From: Nitrospira sp.
GTDB taxonomy: Bacteria > Nitrospirota > Nitrospiria > Nitrospirales > Nitrospiraceae
Reading direction: 5' to 3'
Assembly (NCBI GenBank): GCA_019636875.1
Contig: JAHBWR010000014.1
Coordinates: 1 to 45,182 of the forward strand
DNA length: 45,182 nt
Below the pieces are notes generated by a model, which saw nothing but the letters and a program-made list of their open reading frames with translations, was not told the origin of the DNA and searched no databases. Below are positions 33,315-42,373 of the stretch, piece after piece. The position numbers and the translations under genes are program-made. The number at the start of each line of letters is the position of its first letter. Position 1 is the first letter of the stretch.

Positions 33315-33803
33315 TCCTTCATTAGCTAAGAAGTTTGCCCCCATTTCTGGAGCACCGGATTCTTCCCGTATGCGACTTGGGTTCTAGGGTGACGTGCGGT
33401 TCGCAAGTTGCCGAGAATCACCGATTGCTTGCCAACTGTATACAAGACGATACACTGCCTGTGAATAGCCTCAATCGGTGCTCGCGGTTCTCCTGGTAGG
33501 CGGGTGCGGTTGATGTTCGTCACGGTTGGAGCGGGGTATTGCTTTGAGACGGTGAACAGCCTGGTTCATGGTCAAAGTGCCGCTGATGTGAGCCTTGCTC
33601 ATACCAATCGAGGAAAGTCGGTCGAGCAGTCATGTCCGAGTATCAGTCGTTCCTGCATGATTTGTCTAAAGATGAGAAAGGTTTCACCGATAAGTTCCTA
33701 GTAAGCCGAATTCCAGGCAAATTAATGGCCAGGACGTGCGTAGACCGTCTTGCCAAGATCGAATTTCATGGAGTGAGGTCCTTCGGGAGGGGAGAGTTGT
33801 TTC
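33315..33803. other. intergenic region between cobalamin block and chemosensory operon
   Basis: About 490 bp without a supported gene. A 65-codon minus-strand frame (33326-33523) has no recognisable motif. The notable content is the sigma-28-type site at 33667-33693, about 110 bp before the first chemosensory gene, and GGGAGGGGAGAG just before its ATG. Confidence 0.5.
33667..33693 (+). promoter_or_regulatory. sigma-28 (FliA)-type promoter
   Basis: TAAA (33667-33670), a 15-nt spacer and ACCGATAA (33686-33693) match the motility sigma factor consensus TAAA-N15-GCCGATAA at 11 of 12 positions, with G after TAAA as in the extended consensus. It faces the operon starting at 33804. Confidence 0.65.
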
Positions 33804-34166
33804 ATGAGTAAGATAGTGGTGGTCGATGATTCACAGGCTGAGCTCCAACTTATCGAGTCATACCTCAAGGCAGCTCACCACACAGTGGTGACATGCTCGA
33901 CCACAGACAAACTCGAGGAGCAGATTGTCGCAGAACAGCCCGATCTTATCGTCATGGATGTCGTCATGCCCGGTCGGAACGGGTTTCAAGCTTGTCGGGA
34001 CCTGAAGAATGATGCGCGCTTTATGAACATTCCCATCGTGCTCTGCACGTCAAAGGGACAAGAAAGCGACAAGTTTTGGGGGCAGCAACAGGGAGCAAAC
34101 GGTCATGTAGTCAAACCGTTTAAAGCCGAGGAACTTCTGCAGGCCATCAAGGTAGCCCTTCGGTGA
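33804..34166 (+). CDS. PilH/CheY-like single-domain response regulator
   Basis: A 120-residue receiver. VVVDDSQAE holds the acidic pair, D52-like acceptor lies in LIVMDVVMPGRNGFQA, and the switch Thr/Lys are in VLCTSKGQESDKFW and HVVKPFKAEE. The sequence TSKGQESDKFWGQQQGA is typical of type IV pilus regulators PilG/PilH rather than flagellar CheY. It is the first gene of the operon with a strong ribosome binding site. Probable role: phosphorylated by the ChpA-like kinase to modulate pilus or motility output. Confidence 0.88.
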   Translation: MSKIVVVDDSQAELQLIESYLKAAHHTVVTCSTTDKLEEQIVAEQPDLIVMDVVMPGRNGFQACRDLKNDARFMNIPIVLCTSKGQESDKFWGQQQGANGHVVKPFKAEELLQAIKVALR

Positions 34167-34187
34167 ATTTCGTAGTGCAGAGACAGA

Positions 34188-34712
34188 ATGACGATGAACT
34201 TGCCCTGTGATCTACCGTTGCTCACGTCCGATGCTGGACTCGAGCAAGCCAAACCAACAGAGCTTCGCAGGGTGTGCCTGGTGGTTCTAGGAGGCGAGTC
34301 ATTTGCGATTGATCTTCGCCAAGTCCGCGAAGTGTTCGAGCTGGAGTCGATGACTCCGGTGCCTGGAATGCCGGCCTCGCTGGTTGGCGTCGCGAACCTG
34401 CGCGGGGCCATTATTCCATTGGCTGATTTACGGCAGTCCTTAGGTGTTTCGCTATCTACGACCGCGCGATATGTCATCGTTGTCCGTCATGATACCCATC
34501 AGATCGGTCTCCTGATTGATGGTGTTCCTGAGATCCGTGAGATCGTGACCGAGGACATGCTGAGCGATTCAGAGGCCAGTATCAAAGGTGGGCATCGCTT
34601 TCTATCAGGGCTGGTCAGAGTGGAGAATCGTGTGAGTGGAATGCTGGCAATTCCATCTCTGCTAGCGTCTGTCGAACACGCCGGTATGGAACCGAGTATG
34701 TCCGAGAGCTGA
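34188..34712 (+). CDS. CheW/PilI-like coupling protein
   Basis: A 174-residue CheW-fold adaptor: VCLVVLGGESFAIDLRQVRE, MPASLVGVANLRGAIIPLAD and VGLLIDGVPEIREIV-type segments (here IGLLIDGVPEI), plus HRFLSGLVRVENRVSGML. It links the receptor at 34777 to the kinase at 36714, as PilI does in Pil-Chp systems. A second in-frame ATG lies at 34194. It has a long N-terminal tail of about 28 residues and is 21 nt after the regulator gene. Confidence 0.9.
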   Translation: MTMNLPCDLPLLTSDAGLEQAKPTELRRVCLVVLGGESFAIDLRQVREVFELESMTPVPGMPASLVGVANLRGAIIPLADLRQSLGVSLSTTARYVIVVRHDTHQIGLLIDGVPEIREIVTEDMLSDSEASIKGGHRFLSGLVRVENRVSGMLAIPSLLASVEHAGMEPSMSES

Positions 34713-34776
34713 TGAATGAAGACGCGGATGCGCATGCACCGATGTGCGATCGAGTGTGTTGAGGAGGAAGGATGTT

Positions 34777-36666
34777 ATGCCAAGGTCTAGCAAGGCGACG
34801 GTGAAGCCCACAACATCATGGTTTCAAAACCTCAAGACCTTGCCAAAGTTGATCCTCGGGTTTGCTGCCGTGAGCGTCATCATGGTCTCTGTGGGGTTGG
34901 TGGGTTTGATGGGGCTTCACAAGCTGAAAGGCGAATTGCAATCGATTTACAACGGATCAACGCTGGCACTGTCGAACGTTGGGATTAGTAGTACCACTCT
35001 GGGGCTCTATCATAGCGCCTTCTTGAATGTGGGCAGACAAACACATAGGAGCAATTTTGAAGAGGCGCTAGCTCCACTCGCAGAACTTAAGCGCCAAACC
35101 ATGGCTCCGCTGGAAATCCTGCAGTCGTCGCAACTCCACGAATCATCGACCGGGCGCAGCGAACGGAAAGATCTTGCGGAGCTCCATCAAGCATTGCAAG
35201 AGTATTTTTCTTCAGCCGAAGGTGTTCTGCGCGCGTTTGCGGACAGTTTTGGATCGTCGCTCGCTGAGGAGCAGAAAGAGAGCATGCATAATCTCGCTCA
35301 GGCCACGTTATCAATTGAAGTCGCAAACAAATATGGGGCAGCTACCCTGCGGGTGCGAGAACTCATGACGACTATTCAGGAAGTGGCGAAAGAGTTGAAC
35401 GACAACGGACAAGCAGAGGCCGCGTACCGTACGAACATTGTGTTCATTGGAGCCGTGCTGGCTCTGGTTCTCGCCGGTGCCATCGGATATTTTCTCGCGC
35501 GTACGATCGCTCGCAACATCGTTCACGTTGCCGATGTTGCGCAGCAAGCCGCGGCGGGTAATCTTCAAGCCAGAGCTCGGCTCGAGAGTGATGATGAGGT
35601 TGGGCATATGGCCAAGGCATTCAATTCGATGCTCGACAGAATTACCAGCCTCGTATCGACAGAGGAAGAGCGGGACACCATGCAAAAGCGTCTCGTTCAA
35701 TTCCTGGTGCTCGTGTCTGATGTAGGAAAAGGAGACTTGACGAAGCGAGGAGAAGTCACCGCTGATATGTTCGGGAATCTTGCGGATGGCTTCAATCTGA
35801 TGATTCAACGATTCGCCCAGCTGATGAAGCAAGTGCGTGAATCTGCCGAACGCGTTAACCGATCAGCCGGCGCGTTGCGAGAGAATGCGGGGCAGATGGC
35901 GGGGACGGCGAAGCATCAAGCCGATGAGTCGATGAAGACGCTCGGTGCAGTCGAGCAGCTGGCGGCTTCGATGCGGCAGGTGGCTGAAACCGCCGAGGCG
36001 TCCTCAGAGTCCGCTCGCCAGGTCTTGAAAGCGACGGAAGATGGTCGCGTTGCTGTGCAAGAAACCGTGCAGGATATGCAGCGGATCCGATCCGCGGTGC
36101 AGCGAATGTCGAAGCAGGTCAAAGCGCTTGGCGACCGATCGTTGGAGATCTCGCAGATCGTCTCGACCATTCGTGACATCGCTAATCAAACCAATCTCCT
36201 CGCGCTCAATGCCGCGATCGAGGCAGCCGGTGCGGGCGAAGCCGGTGCACGATTTGCTGTTGTCGCGGATCAGGTTCGTAAGCTCGCAGAGAGCTCAACG
36301 CAAGCGACACGAGAGATCGCCGATCTGGTGAAAGTCATTCAGGGGGAAACGCAACACGCGGTAGTGGCGATGGAACATGAGACGCAGGCGGTCGAAGCTG
36401 GATCTGCCTCGGCTCTCCGTACCGGTGATGTGTTTAAGGAGATTTCAACGATTGCCGAACGCTCTGCGGAGCTTGCCCAGAGCATTGCGGCGGCTGCCGT
36501 CAATCAGACTGCGTCGACGGATCAAGTCGGTCGTTCCATCAAAGATTTTACCGGCGGAGCCGTGGCGACACAGAAAGCGACGGACTCGGCCCGTGCGACG
36601 GTGGAGGATATGGTCAAGCTGGCTGAAAGTCTCACGGCCTCCGTCGCCCAGTTCAAGTTGGCCTAA
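34777..36666 (+). CDS. PilJ-like methyl-accepting chemoreceptor
   Basis: About 629 residues. A first membrane helix near 26-47 and a second near 220-240 ([20 protein letters not shown]) enclose a helical periplasmic sensor of about 170 residues. HAMP follows (about 241-295), then a second HAMP-like segment ([16 protein letters not shown]) and the cytoplasmic hairpin whose tip is [20 protein letters not shown] with [20 protein letters not shown]. The double HAMP layout and neighbours point to PilJ. ATG 34777 is chosen over 34744 because GGAGGAAGGA precedes it. The ligand is unknown. Confidence 0.92.
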   Translation: MPRSSKATVKPTTSWFQNLKTLPKLILGFAAVSVIMVSVGLVGLMGLHKLKGELQSIYNGSTLALSNVGISSTTLGLYHSAFLNVGRQTHRSNFEEALAPLAELKRQTMAPLEILQSSQLHESSTGRSERKDLAELHQALQEYFSSAEGVLRAFADSFGSSLAEEQKESMHNLAQATLSIEVANKYGAATLRVRELMTTIQEVAKELNDNGQAEAAYRTNIVFIGAVLALVLAGAIGYFLARTIARNIVHVADVAQQAAAGNLQARARLESDDEVGHMAKAFNSMLDRITSLVSTEEERDTMQKRLVQFLVLVSDVGKGDLTKRGEVTADMFGNLADGFNLMIQRFAQLMKQVRESAERVNRSAGALRENAGQMAGTAKHQADESMKTLGAVEQLAASMRQVAETAEASSESARQVLKATEDGRVAVQETVQDMQRIRSAVQRMSKQVKALGDRSLEISQIVSTIRDIANQTNLLALNAAIEAAGAGEAGARFAVVADQVRKLAESSTQATREIADLVKVIQGETQHAVVAMEHETQAVEAGSASALRTGDVFKEISTIAERSAELAQSIAAAAVNQTASTDQVGRSIKDFTGGAVATQKATDSARATVEDMVKLAESLTASVAQFKLA

Positions 36667-36713
36667 TCGAGTCGGTTCTGCTAACGCGTCTTCCTCAGTC
36701 CTAAGGCAATCTG

Positions 36714-39700
36714 ATGGGATCGGAATCTGATCGGAGCGATTTGGTTCGCGTCTTTGTCTCAGAAACGTCAGAGGGACTGACGACGTTGGCGGAAGCTCTG
36801 CGCCTCGCTGCCGAATCGAGTCCTACCCCACACACGCTCCAGGAACAATACATCATTGCTCATCGGATTCGTGGTGCGGCCGCTTTGTATGGCTATGAGG
36901 GAGTCTCTCGCGTGGCCGAACAACTTGAGGGGATTCTCGAGCGTGCAGTCGAGCAGCTTCCGTGTGATTGGCCTAGGGTTGCTGCAGTCATGAGAGAAGC
37001 CATACAGGACTTGAGTGCCCTTATCGCATTAGTTGGCCAGGGAAATGGTGAGGATCACCATCTGGTTCAGCAGTGTCTGACATCTCTAGACCGTTTAAAA
37101 GAATCGTCGATCACCTTGTCGTTGGCCGCCGTGGACTACGTCACTCCCTCACTTGACCAGGAAATTCTGTCGTATTTCATTCCTGAGGCGGAGGAGTATC
37201 TGGGTGCCATTGATGAGTTGCTGCGTACTCTTGACCGCACCCCAGACGATGAAGAGGCGATCTTCCGACTCTTTCGTACCACACATACACTCAAAGGCTC
37301 CGCCTATACGGTCGGCTTCCAAGTGATTGGGGATGTTTCACGACCCATGGAAGAGTGCATGATTGCAGTCAGGGAAAAGCGGCTGTGCGTTACTCCGGCG
37401 CTTCTTGACATGATGACTGCGGCGGCCAGCCTGATCCGTCGCCTTCTCCAAAAGGAGTCGTCGGAGGTGTCGAAACTGCAACAAGAGGTGCCGGTTCTTG
37501 TACAACGACTGACGCAGGTATGTGAGAGTGCCACCGAGGTCACTGCGGAAGAAGCTGTGCCGCCGAGTATGGAAACGGCCGATTCGAGTGTGGGACAGCG
37601 CGAGGCGGTGGTCAATGTCGAACTGCCCGTCACGGACTTATCCGACGATTACTTGATCCCGGATCTCGACCCAGAAGTCATGTCCTACTTCGTCCCTGAA
37701 GCCCAAGAGTATCTTGAACTGTTGGAAGCCGAACTGCTGCGGTTGGAGAAGGATCCGCAAGACAAGGAATTGATTAATCAGCTCTTCCGCACCGCACATA
37801 CCTTGAAAGGATCTGCCTATACGGTAGGATTTCGATCTATCGGTGATCTTGTGCATCATGTTGAGGATTTCATGGGGGCGGTACGGGACGGTCGTTTCAG
37901 TGTGCTACCTGGGCATACCGATCTGTTGCTGCGTACAATCGATGTCGTTCGGGTACTGATGCGAAGAGATCCTAGCATGGTGATCGGCACGCGGAAACGT
38001 TTCAGTGAAGCCCGTTCTGAATTGAAGAGGTTGGATCAAGGCATGCCCGTTGAGTCGACGGTGGCACAGCGTCCGGTTGATCTGTCTGCAGGCGCCGATG
38101 CTCCAGGTAGTCAACGAGAAGAACCGCACGCTCAGGAGAAACCTCAGGATGCACGGACTGCGGAAGATCGTGAGGTGATTCGTGTCAGCTATGCTCGATT
38201 AGAGCGACTCATGAATCTTGTCGGAGAACTGGTCACCGGACGCAGCCGATTAGAACAGCGCTTACGGGTGTTGGAGCAACTCTCGCAGCAGGTCCTCGTT
38301 TTCAAGGCGCGCTTGGTGGACTCCGTCCAATCCTTCGGCGAGAAGCACACCTTTACGTATCAGGATGCACCCAGCCGCTCGATATCGGTTCCCGTGCAAG
38401 CGGTTCCAGCCTACGGGGATTTTGGTAGTCTGGAGCTTGATAAGTACGACGATTTTAACATTCTCGCCCGACGCATCGGGGAAGTCACCGCCGATATTAG
38501 TGAGTCGATGTCACAGCTTGACGGGTCCATTCGACGGGCACATGAGGATATGAGCCAGCTGCAACATCTGACACTCCTCATGCGGGATGAAATTTCTCGT
38601 GCCCGTATGGTTCCGATCGGGACTCCGTTCACCAGGTTCCGGCGAGCGATTAGAGAAATCGCTCGTGCATCGAACAAAGAAGTATCTCTCGTGACATCGG
38701 GTGAACAGACGGAAGTGGATACGGGTGTGGTCGAGCGGTTAGTGGATCCATTGGTACATCTCGTTCGGAATGCGGTCTATCATGGTATCGAGCCGGCAGT
38801 TGATCGGGTATCGAGGGGCAAACCAGCCGTTGGCACGGTCTATTTGCATGCCGCCCATCGCGGTAACTCCATCATTATTGAGGTTGAAGATGATGGTGCG
38901 GGGTTGGATTTAGCCAAGATTCGGGCAAAAGCCGTCAGGATGGGATTGGCTGATTCACGTGAGCTTCAAGTGATGTCGGATGAGGATGCACTGCAATTGA
39001 TCTTCCTTCCTGGATTTTCGACTGCGGAGAAGGTGGGAGACCAGGCAGGGCGGGGTGTCGGATTAGATGTTGTCAAACGAGTCATCGAGGAGATGAACGG
39101 GCAGATCGAGGTCGAGTCCATGCCTGGACTTGGGACCAAGTTCACCTTAGCCCTTCCGCTCACCTTACTCATCGCGACCGCCTTGCTGGTGCGCGCCGGG
39201 ACAGAGCGGTATGCGATTCCTCTGCTGAATATCCATGAAGTGACGATGCCCACCGCGTCTTCAATTCGAGAGGTGGATGGGCGGACCTTCTTGCAGGTCG
39301 CCGATGAAACTATTGAGGTTCAATCGTTGTTTCACGTGCTCCGTCGGGAATCCGGACCCGTCGAGTGGACGATGCCGGTGGTAGTGGTTCGGACGGCAAC
39401 TGGTCCGATGGGATTAGCCGTCGATGCGCTGCTAGGGAGACAAGAGATCGTCATTAAGTCTCTTGGGATGCTCAGGCCGCTTGAACATTCGTTGTTTGGT
39501 GGAGCGACGATCGATCCTGAAGGGCGCGTCATTTTAGTTATTGATCCGGCTCGCTTGACCCTACGAGAAACGAAGGATGGCGGATCACCCTCGGTCTTGG
39601 CGAAGTCTGCTGATCGATACGAAGAAGTTGTGTCGGAAGAACTGGGTGCTCCTGAATCTCAGGAGACTCGCCTATTGTTGGTCGATGATTCGTTAAGTAT

Positions 39701-40046
39701 TCGGAAGTTCGTGGGGAAAATGCTTGAATCTGCAGGATATCAGGTTGACACGGCAGTGGACGGGGAAGATGGACTACGGAAAGCATCACTGACGTCATAC
39801 CGCATGATTCTCACCGATCTCGAGATGCCAAAACTGAACGGATTTGAGGTGATTCAAGCGCTCAGGAGCCGCCCTGAGACAAAGCAGACCCCCATCGTGG
39901 TGATGACCACGCGCGCTGGGGACAAGCACCGACAAATGGCACTTTCTATCGGCGCGAATTCGTACATTGCCAAACCCGTGGAAGAGCGCATGTTACTGCA
40001 AGAAGTTGAACGGTGGGTAGGGCGGACGTCTGTTCCGAGAAGGTAA
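36714..40046 (+). CDS. hybrid chemosensory histidine kinase, ChpA/CheA-like
   Basis: A 1110-residue kinase. Three Hpt-type domains come first: H50 in AHRIRGAAALYG, H191 in TTHTLKGSAYTVGF and H362 in TAHTLKGSAYTVGF. Hpt2 and Hpt3 look like a recent domain duplication. Next come the dimerisation helices (about 490-650, RLERLMNLVGELVTGRSRLE), the HATPase (HLVRNAVYHGIEPA, EDDGAGLDL, GRGVGLDVV), a CheW-like coupling domain (about 820-950) and a C-terminal receiver with acceptor D1035 in MILTDLEMPKLNG. The layout fits ChpA of type IV pilus systems. It should phosphorylate the receiver proteins at 33804 and 41124 and its own receiver. Confidence 0.95.
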   Translation: MGSESDRSDLVRVFVSETSEGLTTLAEALRLAAESSPTPHTLQEQYIIAHRIRGAAALYGYEGVSRVAEQLEGILERAVEQLPCDWPRVAAVMREAIQDLSALIALVGQGNGEDHHLVQQCLTSLDRLKESSITLSLAAVDYVTPSLDQEILSYFIPEAEEYLGAIDELLRTLDRTPDDEEAIFRLFRTTHTLKGSAYTVGFQVIGDVSRPMEECMIAVREKRLCVTPALLDMMTAAASLIRRLLQKESSEVSKLQQEVPVLVQRLTQVCESATEVTAEEAVPPSMETADSSVGQREAVVNVELPVTDLSDDYLIPDLDPEVMSYFVPEAQEYLELLEAELLRLEKDPQDKELINQLFRTAHTLKGSAYTVGFRSIGDLVHHVEDFMGAVRDGRFSVLPGHTDLLLRTIDVVRVLMRRDPSMVIGTRKRFSEARSELKRLDQGMPVESTVAQRPVDLSAGADAPGSQREEPHAQEKPQDARTAEDREVIRVSYARLERLMNLVGELVTGRSRLEQRLRVLEQLSQQVLVFKARLVDSVQSFGEKHTFTYQDAPSRSISVPVQAVPAYGDFGSLELDKYDDFNILARRIGEVTADISESMSQLDGSIRRAHEDMSQLQHLTLLMRDEISRARMVPIGTPFTRFRRAIREIARASNKEVSLVTSGEQTEVDTGVVERLVDPLVHLVRNAVYHGIEPAVDRVSRGKPAVGTVYLHAAHRGNSIIIEVEDDGAGLDLAKIRAKAVRMGLADSRELQVMSDEDALQLIFLPGFSTAEKVGDQAGRGVGLDVVKRVIEEMNGQIEVESMPGLGTKFTLALPLTLLIATALLVRAGTERYAIPLLNIHEVTMPTASSIREVDGRTFLQVADETIEVQSLFHVLRRESGPVEWTMPVVVVRTATGPMGLAVDALLGRQEIVIKSLGMLRPLEHSLFGGATIDPEGRVILVIDPARLTLRETKDGGSPSVLAKSADRYEEVVSEELGAPESQETRLLLVDDSLSIRKFVGKMLESAGYQVDTAVDGEDGLRKASLTSYRMILTDLEMPKLNGFEVIQALRSRPETKQTPIVVMTTRAGDKHRQMALSIGANSYIAKPVEERMLLQEVERWVGRTSVPRR

Positions 40047-40096
40047 CCTTGCGGAAATATTCGTATTAATTGACGGAACGCAGGTAGTTGCAGAAA

Positions 40097-40645
40097 ATGG
40101 CGATGAGAGTGCTGAATATGAGCATCCAGGAACCAGTGGAGTCGGCGCCGGCAACGTCGTCGTTGCGGCACTTCATCATTGCCACGATCGGCAGGAGGTA
40201 TCTGGCATTTGAGGCTGGATTTACAAAAGCGCTGCTGACCGTTCAAGAAGTGGAACGTGGTGAAAATCCAGAGCTAGGAGGAGTGGTCGACAGAACAGTC
40301 GATCTTATTATGCAATTGAACCTTACCGATGTTCCCATACGTCCAGAGACCCCTGTTGTGATACTTGCCGATCAAGGGATCCAATGCAGTATTCGTGTCA
40401 GTCATATTCACGGGCGAGTAGAAGTTCAGCCATCTCAGATCCTGCCGCTGCCTGCTCATTTCACCAGTGTCGAACGACAGTGGTATCGAGGCCTGATTCT
40501 AATCGAGCACAGCATTGCACTCATCCTCAACCCAGCATGGCTTCTCGGGGAACATGCCGGGTCCGATGCGACTCATGATCAGGAAACCGCTCAGTCCTTT
40601 ATGGATCTTCAGGACAGTGCTGCAGGTGAGAGACGAGCATGCTGA
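40097..40645 (+). CDS. divergent CheW-like coupling protein, copy A
   Basis: About 182 residues. The core SLRHFIIATIGRRYLAFEAG, VIMQLNLTDVPIRPETPVVI-type segments (here DLIMQLNLTDVPI and TPVVILADQGIQC) and VSHIHGRVEVQPSQILPLP follow the CheW beta-sandwich order, but key receptor-contact motifs are weak. Several starts are possible (TTG 40088, ATG 40097, ATG 40118); none has a strong ribosome binding site. It overlaps the next CheW-like gene by 7 nt, so the two are coupled and may form a specialised adaptor pair or array component. Confidence 0.7.
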   Translation: MAMRVLNMSIQEPVESAPATSSLRHFIIATIGRRYLAFEAGFTKALLTVQEVERGENPELGGVVDRTVDLIMQLNLTDVPIRPETPVVILADQGIQCSIRVSHIHGRVEVQPSQILPLPAHFTSVERQWYRGLILIEHSIALILNPAWLLGEHAGSDATHDQETAQSFMDLQDSAAGERRAC

Positions 40646-41085
40646 GGATGGGAGGAACACGGCAGAAACACGCCACACGATCATCGTGGATGCTCTTGGT
40701 GTTTTCGATAGGTGGCAGGCGATTGGCAGTAAAGACATCGGAAGTCAGTGGCATTTCAGCATGGAATGCTTCAATCCCAGTTGGTGGTCGCACTCCGTTT
40801 ATCACGGCGGTCGTTCGCCAAGATCAGGCTGTTCTTCCGGTATTCGATCTGGCCTCGGTTCTGCGTCTTTGTGTGCAAGGCGGTAATCCCTTGTGCCTCA
40901 GGATAAAGCATCCTCTGGGAGATATGGTGATCTGCATCGATGAAGAGATGCCGGTCCTTCAGACGCTCGAAGCAACGGCGGTCCAGGCCTATCGAAGCAA
41001 AGATATACCGGCAGAAGGAAGTTATGCCAGTGGACTCGATGAGATCCCGATTCTGGCAATTGCACAACTCGGATCGAGCATGTAG
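40639..41085 (+). CDS. divergent CheW-like coupling protein, copy B
   Basis: A 148-residue protein with SSWMLLVFSIGGRRLAVKTS, GGRTPFITAVVRQDQAVLPV, FDLASVLRL and MVICIDEEMPVLQTLE, the order of a short CheW domain. ATG 40639 lies inside the end of the previous gene. It lacks a long tail. Function is inferred from the operon: an alternative coupling protein or a competitor of the PilI-like protein. Confidence 0.7.
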   Translation: MLRMGGTRQKHATRSSWMLLVFSIGGRRLAVKTSEVSGISAWNASIPVGGRTPFITAVVRQDQAVLPVFDLASVLRLCVQGGNPLCLRIKHPLGDMVICIDEEMPVLQTLEATAVQAYRSKDIPAEGSYASGLDEIPILAIAQLGSSM

Positions 41086-41123
41086 CCACTCCTCAGAGAT
41101 GGAGAAAGATGAAAGGTGCAGGT

Positions 41124-42326
41124 ATGCCGAAGATTCTCATAGCCGATGACAGTATCGCAGTTCGAAAGGTCGCTGAGCGGCTGTTAACCGAGGCTGGACT
41201 CGGTGTCACGCTCGCGGCAAACGGCGAAGAAGCCTTGGCCTATCTCACAAAAGAGCGACCGGATGTTGTGGTTTCTGATGTGATCATGCCCGATAAGAGT
41301 GGCTATGAGGTCTGCGCGTTTGTCAGAGGGAATCCCACCCTCGCAACGACTCCTGTGCTCTTGATCTCCGGCATCGTCAACGATGAAGTGACCAAACAGG
41401 CTGAATCCTGTCGGGCGGATGGGGTATTGAAAAAGCCGTTTCAGGGCACATCGTTGAAAGATCGTGTACTCGAATTGATGGCAAAACGACAGGAAGCTCC
41501 GCCAGGATCCTCCTCGGTAGGCCAAGCCGTATCAGATCATGTCGCGGCAGCCTCCGACAACGTTTCTCCGATGGCGAAGCAGGAGCAAGTGAGCGTGCAG
41601 CAGGACGTCGGGAAGCTCAAGGAGATAGAAGAGCAGCTTCGGGCAGAACGGGCGCGAACGGAAGATTTGACGAAACAGTTATCTGAGGCTGCAGGGCAGG
41701 TAGGGAAAGTCAAGGAGATCGAGGCAGAGTTGGCCACGGAGCGTCAGCGTGCCAGTGATCTTCAAGCGAAACTCACAAAGATCGAGCCTCTAGTCTCGAG
41801 AATTCCCGAGCTGGAAGACGCCCTCAAGGCAGAGCAGACCCAAGTGGCGATGCTCAAGGAGGAGACTCTGGGTGCGCAGAAGACGTCGGAACGCCTGACA
41901 GAATTGGAATCTGCACTGAATGCAGAGCGGGCAGCCGCAGAGCAACTGGTCCAACAACTTGCTGAGTTAGAGAAAACTTCATCACAGGCTCAAGATGCAG
42001 AAGCACGACTGATTGCTGAGCAAAAGCAAGTGACTGAACTCCAGCAGAGAGTCAAAACGCTTGAAACCGAACTCGCCACTGGACAGCAAAGACTCACCGA
42101 AACTGTAGGCCTACTGCAGGACATACAGAAGACAGAGACGAAAGTTCAGGAGTTGGAGGGGCTTCTGGTAGCCGAACGTGAGCGGAATGGAGTCCTTTCC
42201 CAGCGGGTAGTGGAAACTGAGCAGGCCGCTGAACATGCAACCAAACGGTTCGAAGAGATGGCCCGTAAGCTGGGTGAAATCGCAGGGTTGGCTTCTCAGC
42301 TTGGAAGTGGAAAAGGACAACCCTGA
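41124..42326 (+). CDS. response regulator with long coiled-coil output
   Basis: About 400 residues from ATG 41124 (MPKILIADDSIAVRKVAERL); ATG 41109 would add five residues. The receiver (about 1-120) has the acidic pair ADDS, acceptor Asp in VVVSDVIMPDKSGYEV, and Lys in GVLKKPFQG. From about 160 to 390 there is a continuous heptad-rich region with repeated LTELESALNAERAAAEQL-like units, rich in Glu, Gln, Ala and Leu, and no DNA-binding or enzymatic domain. It is probably a scaffold or localisation protein switched by phosphorylation. Confidence 0.85.
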   Translation: MPKILIADDSIAVRKVAERLLTEAGLGVTLAANGEEALAYLTKERPDVVVSDVIMPDKSGYEVCAFVRGNPTLATTPVLLISGIVNDEVTKQAESCRADGVLKKPFQGTSLKDRVLELMAKRQEAPPGSSSVGQAVSDHVAAASDNVSPMAKQEQVSVQQDVGKLKEIEEQLRAERARTEDLTKQLSEAAGQVGKVKEIEAELATERQRASDLQAKLTKIEPLVSRIPELEDALKAEQTQVAMLKEETLGAQKTSERLTELESALNAERAAAEQLVQQLAELEKTSSQAQDAEARLIAEQKQVTELQQRVKTLETELATGQQRLTETVGLLQDIQKTETKVQELEGLLVAERERNGVLSQRVVETEQAAEHATKRFEEMARKLGEIAGLASQLGSGKGQP

Positions 42327-42373
42327 TGTAACTTTCCAACCAGTGCGATGGCTCTTGTGGTTGGCCGAAAACA

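Noticed and set aside
33326..33523. 65-codon minus-strand frame
   Set aside because: No motif, no strong ribosome binding site, in a region that otherwise looks regulatory.
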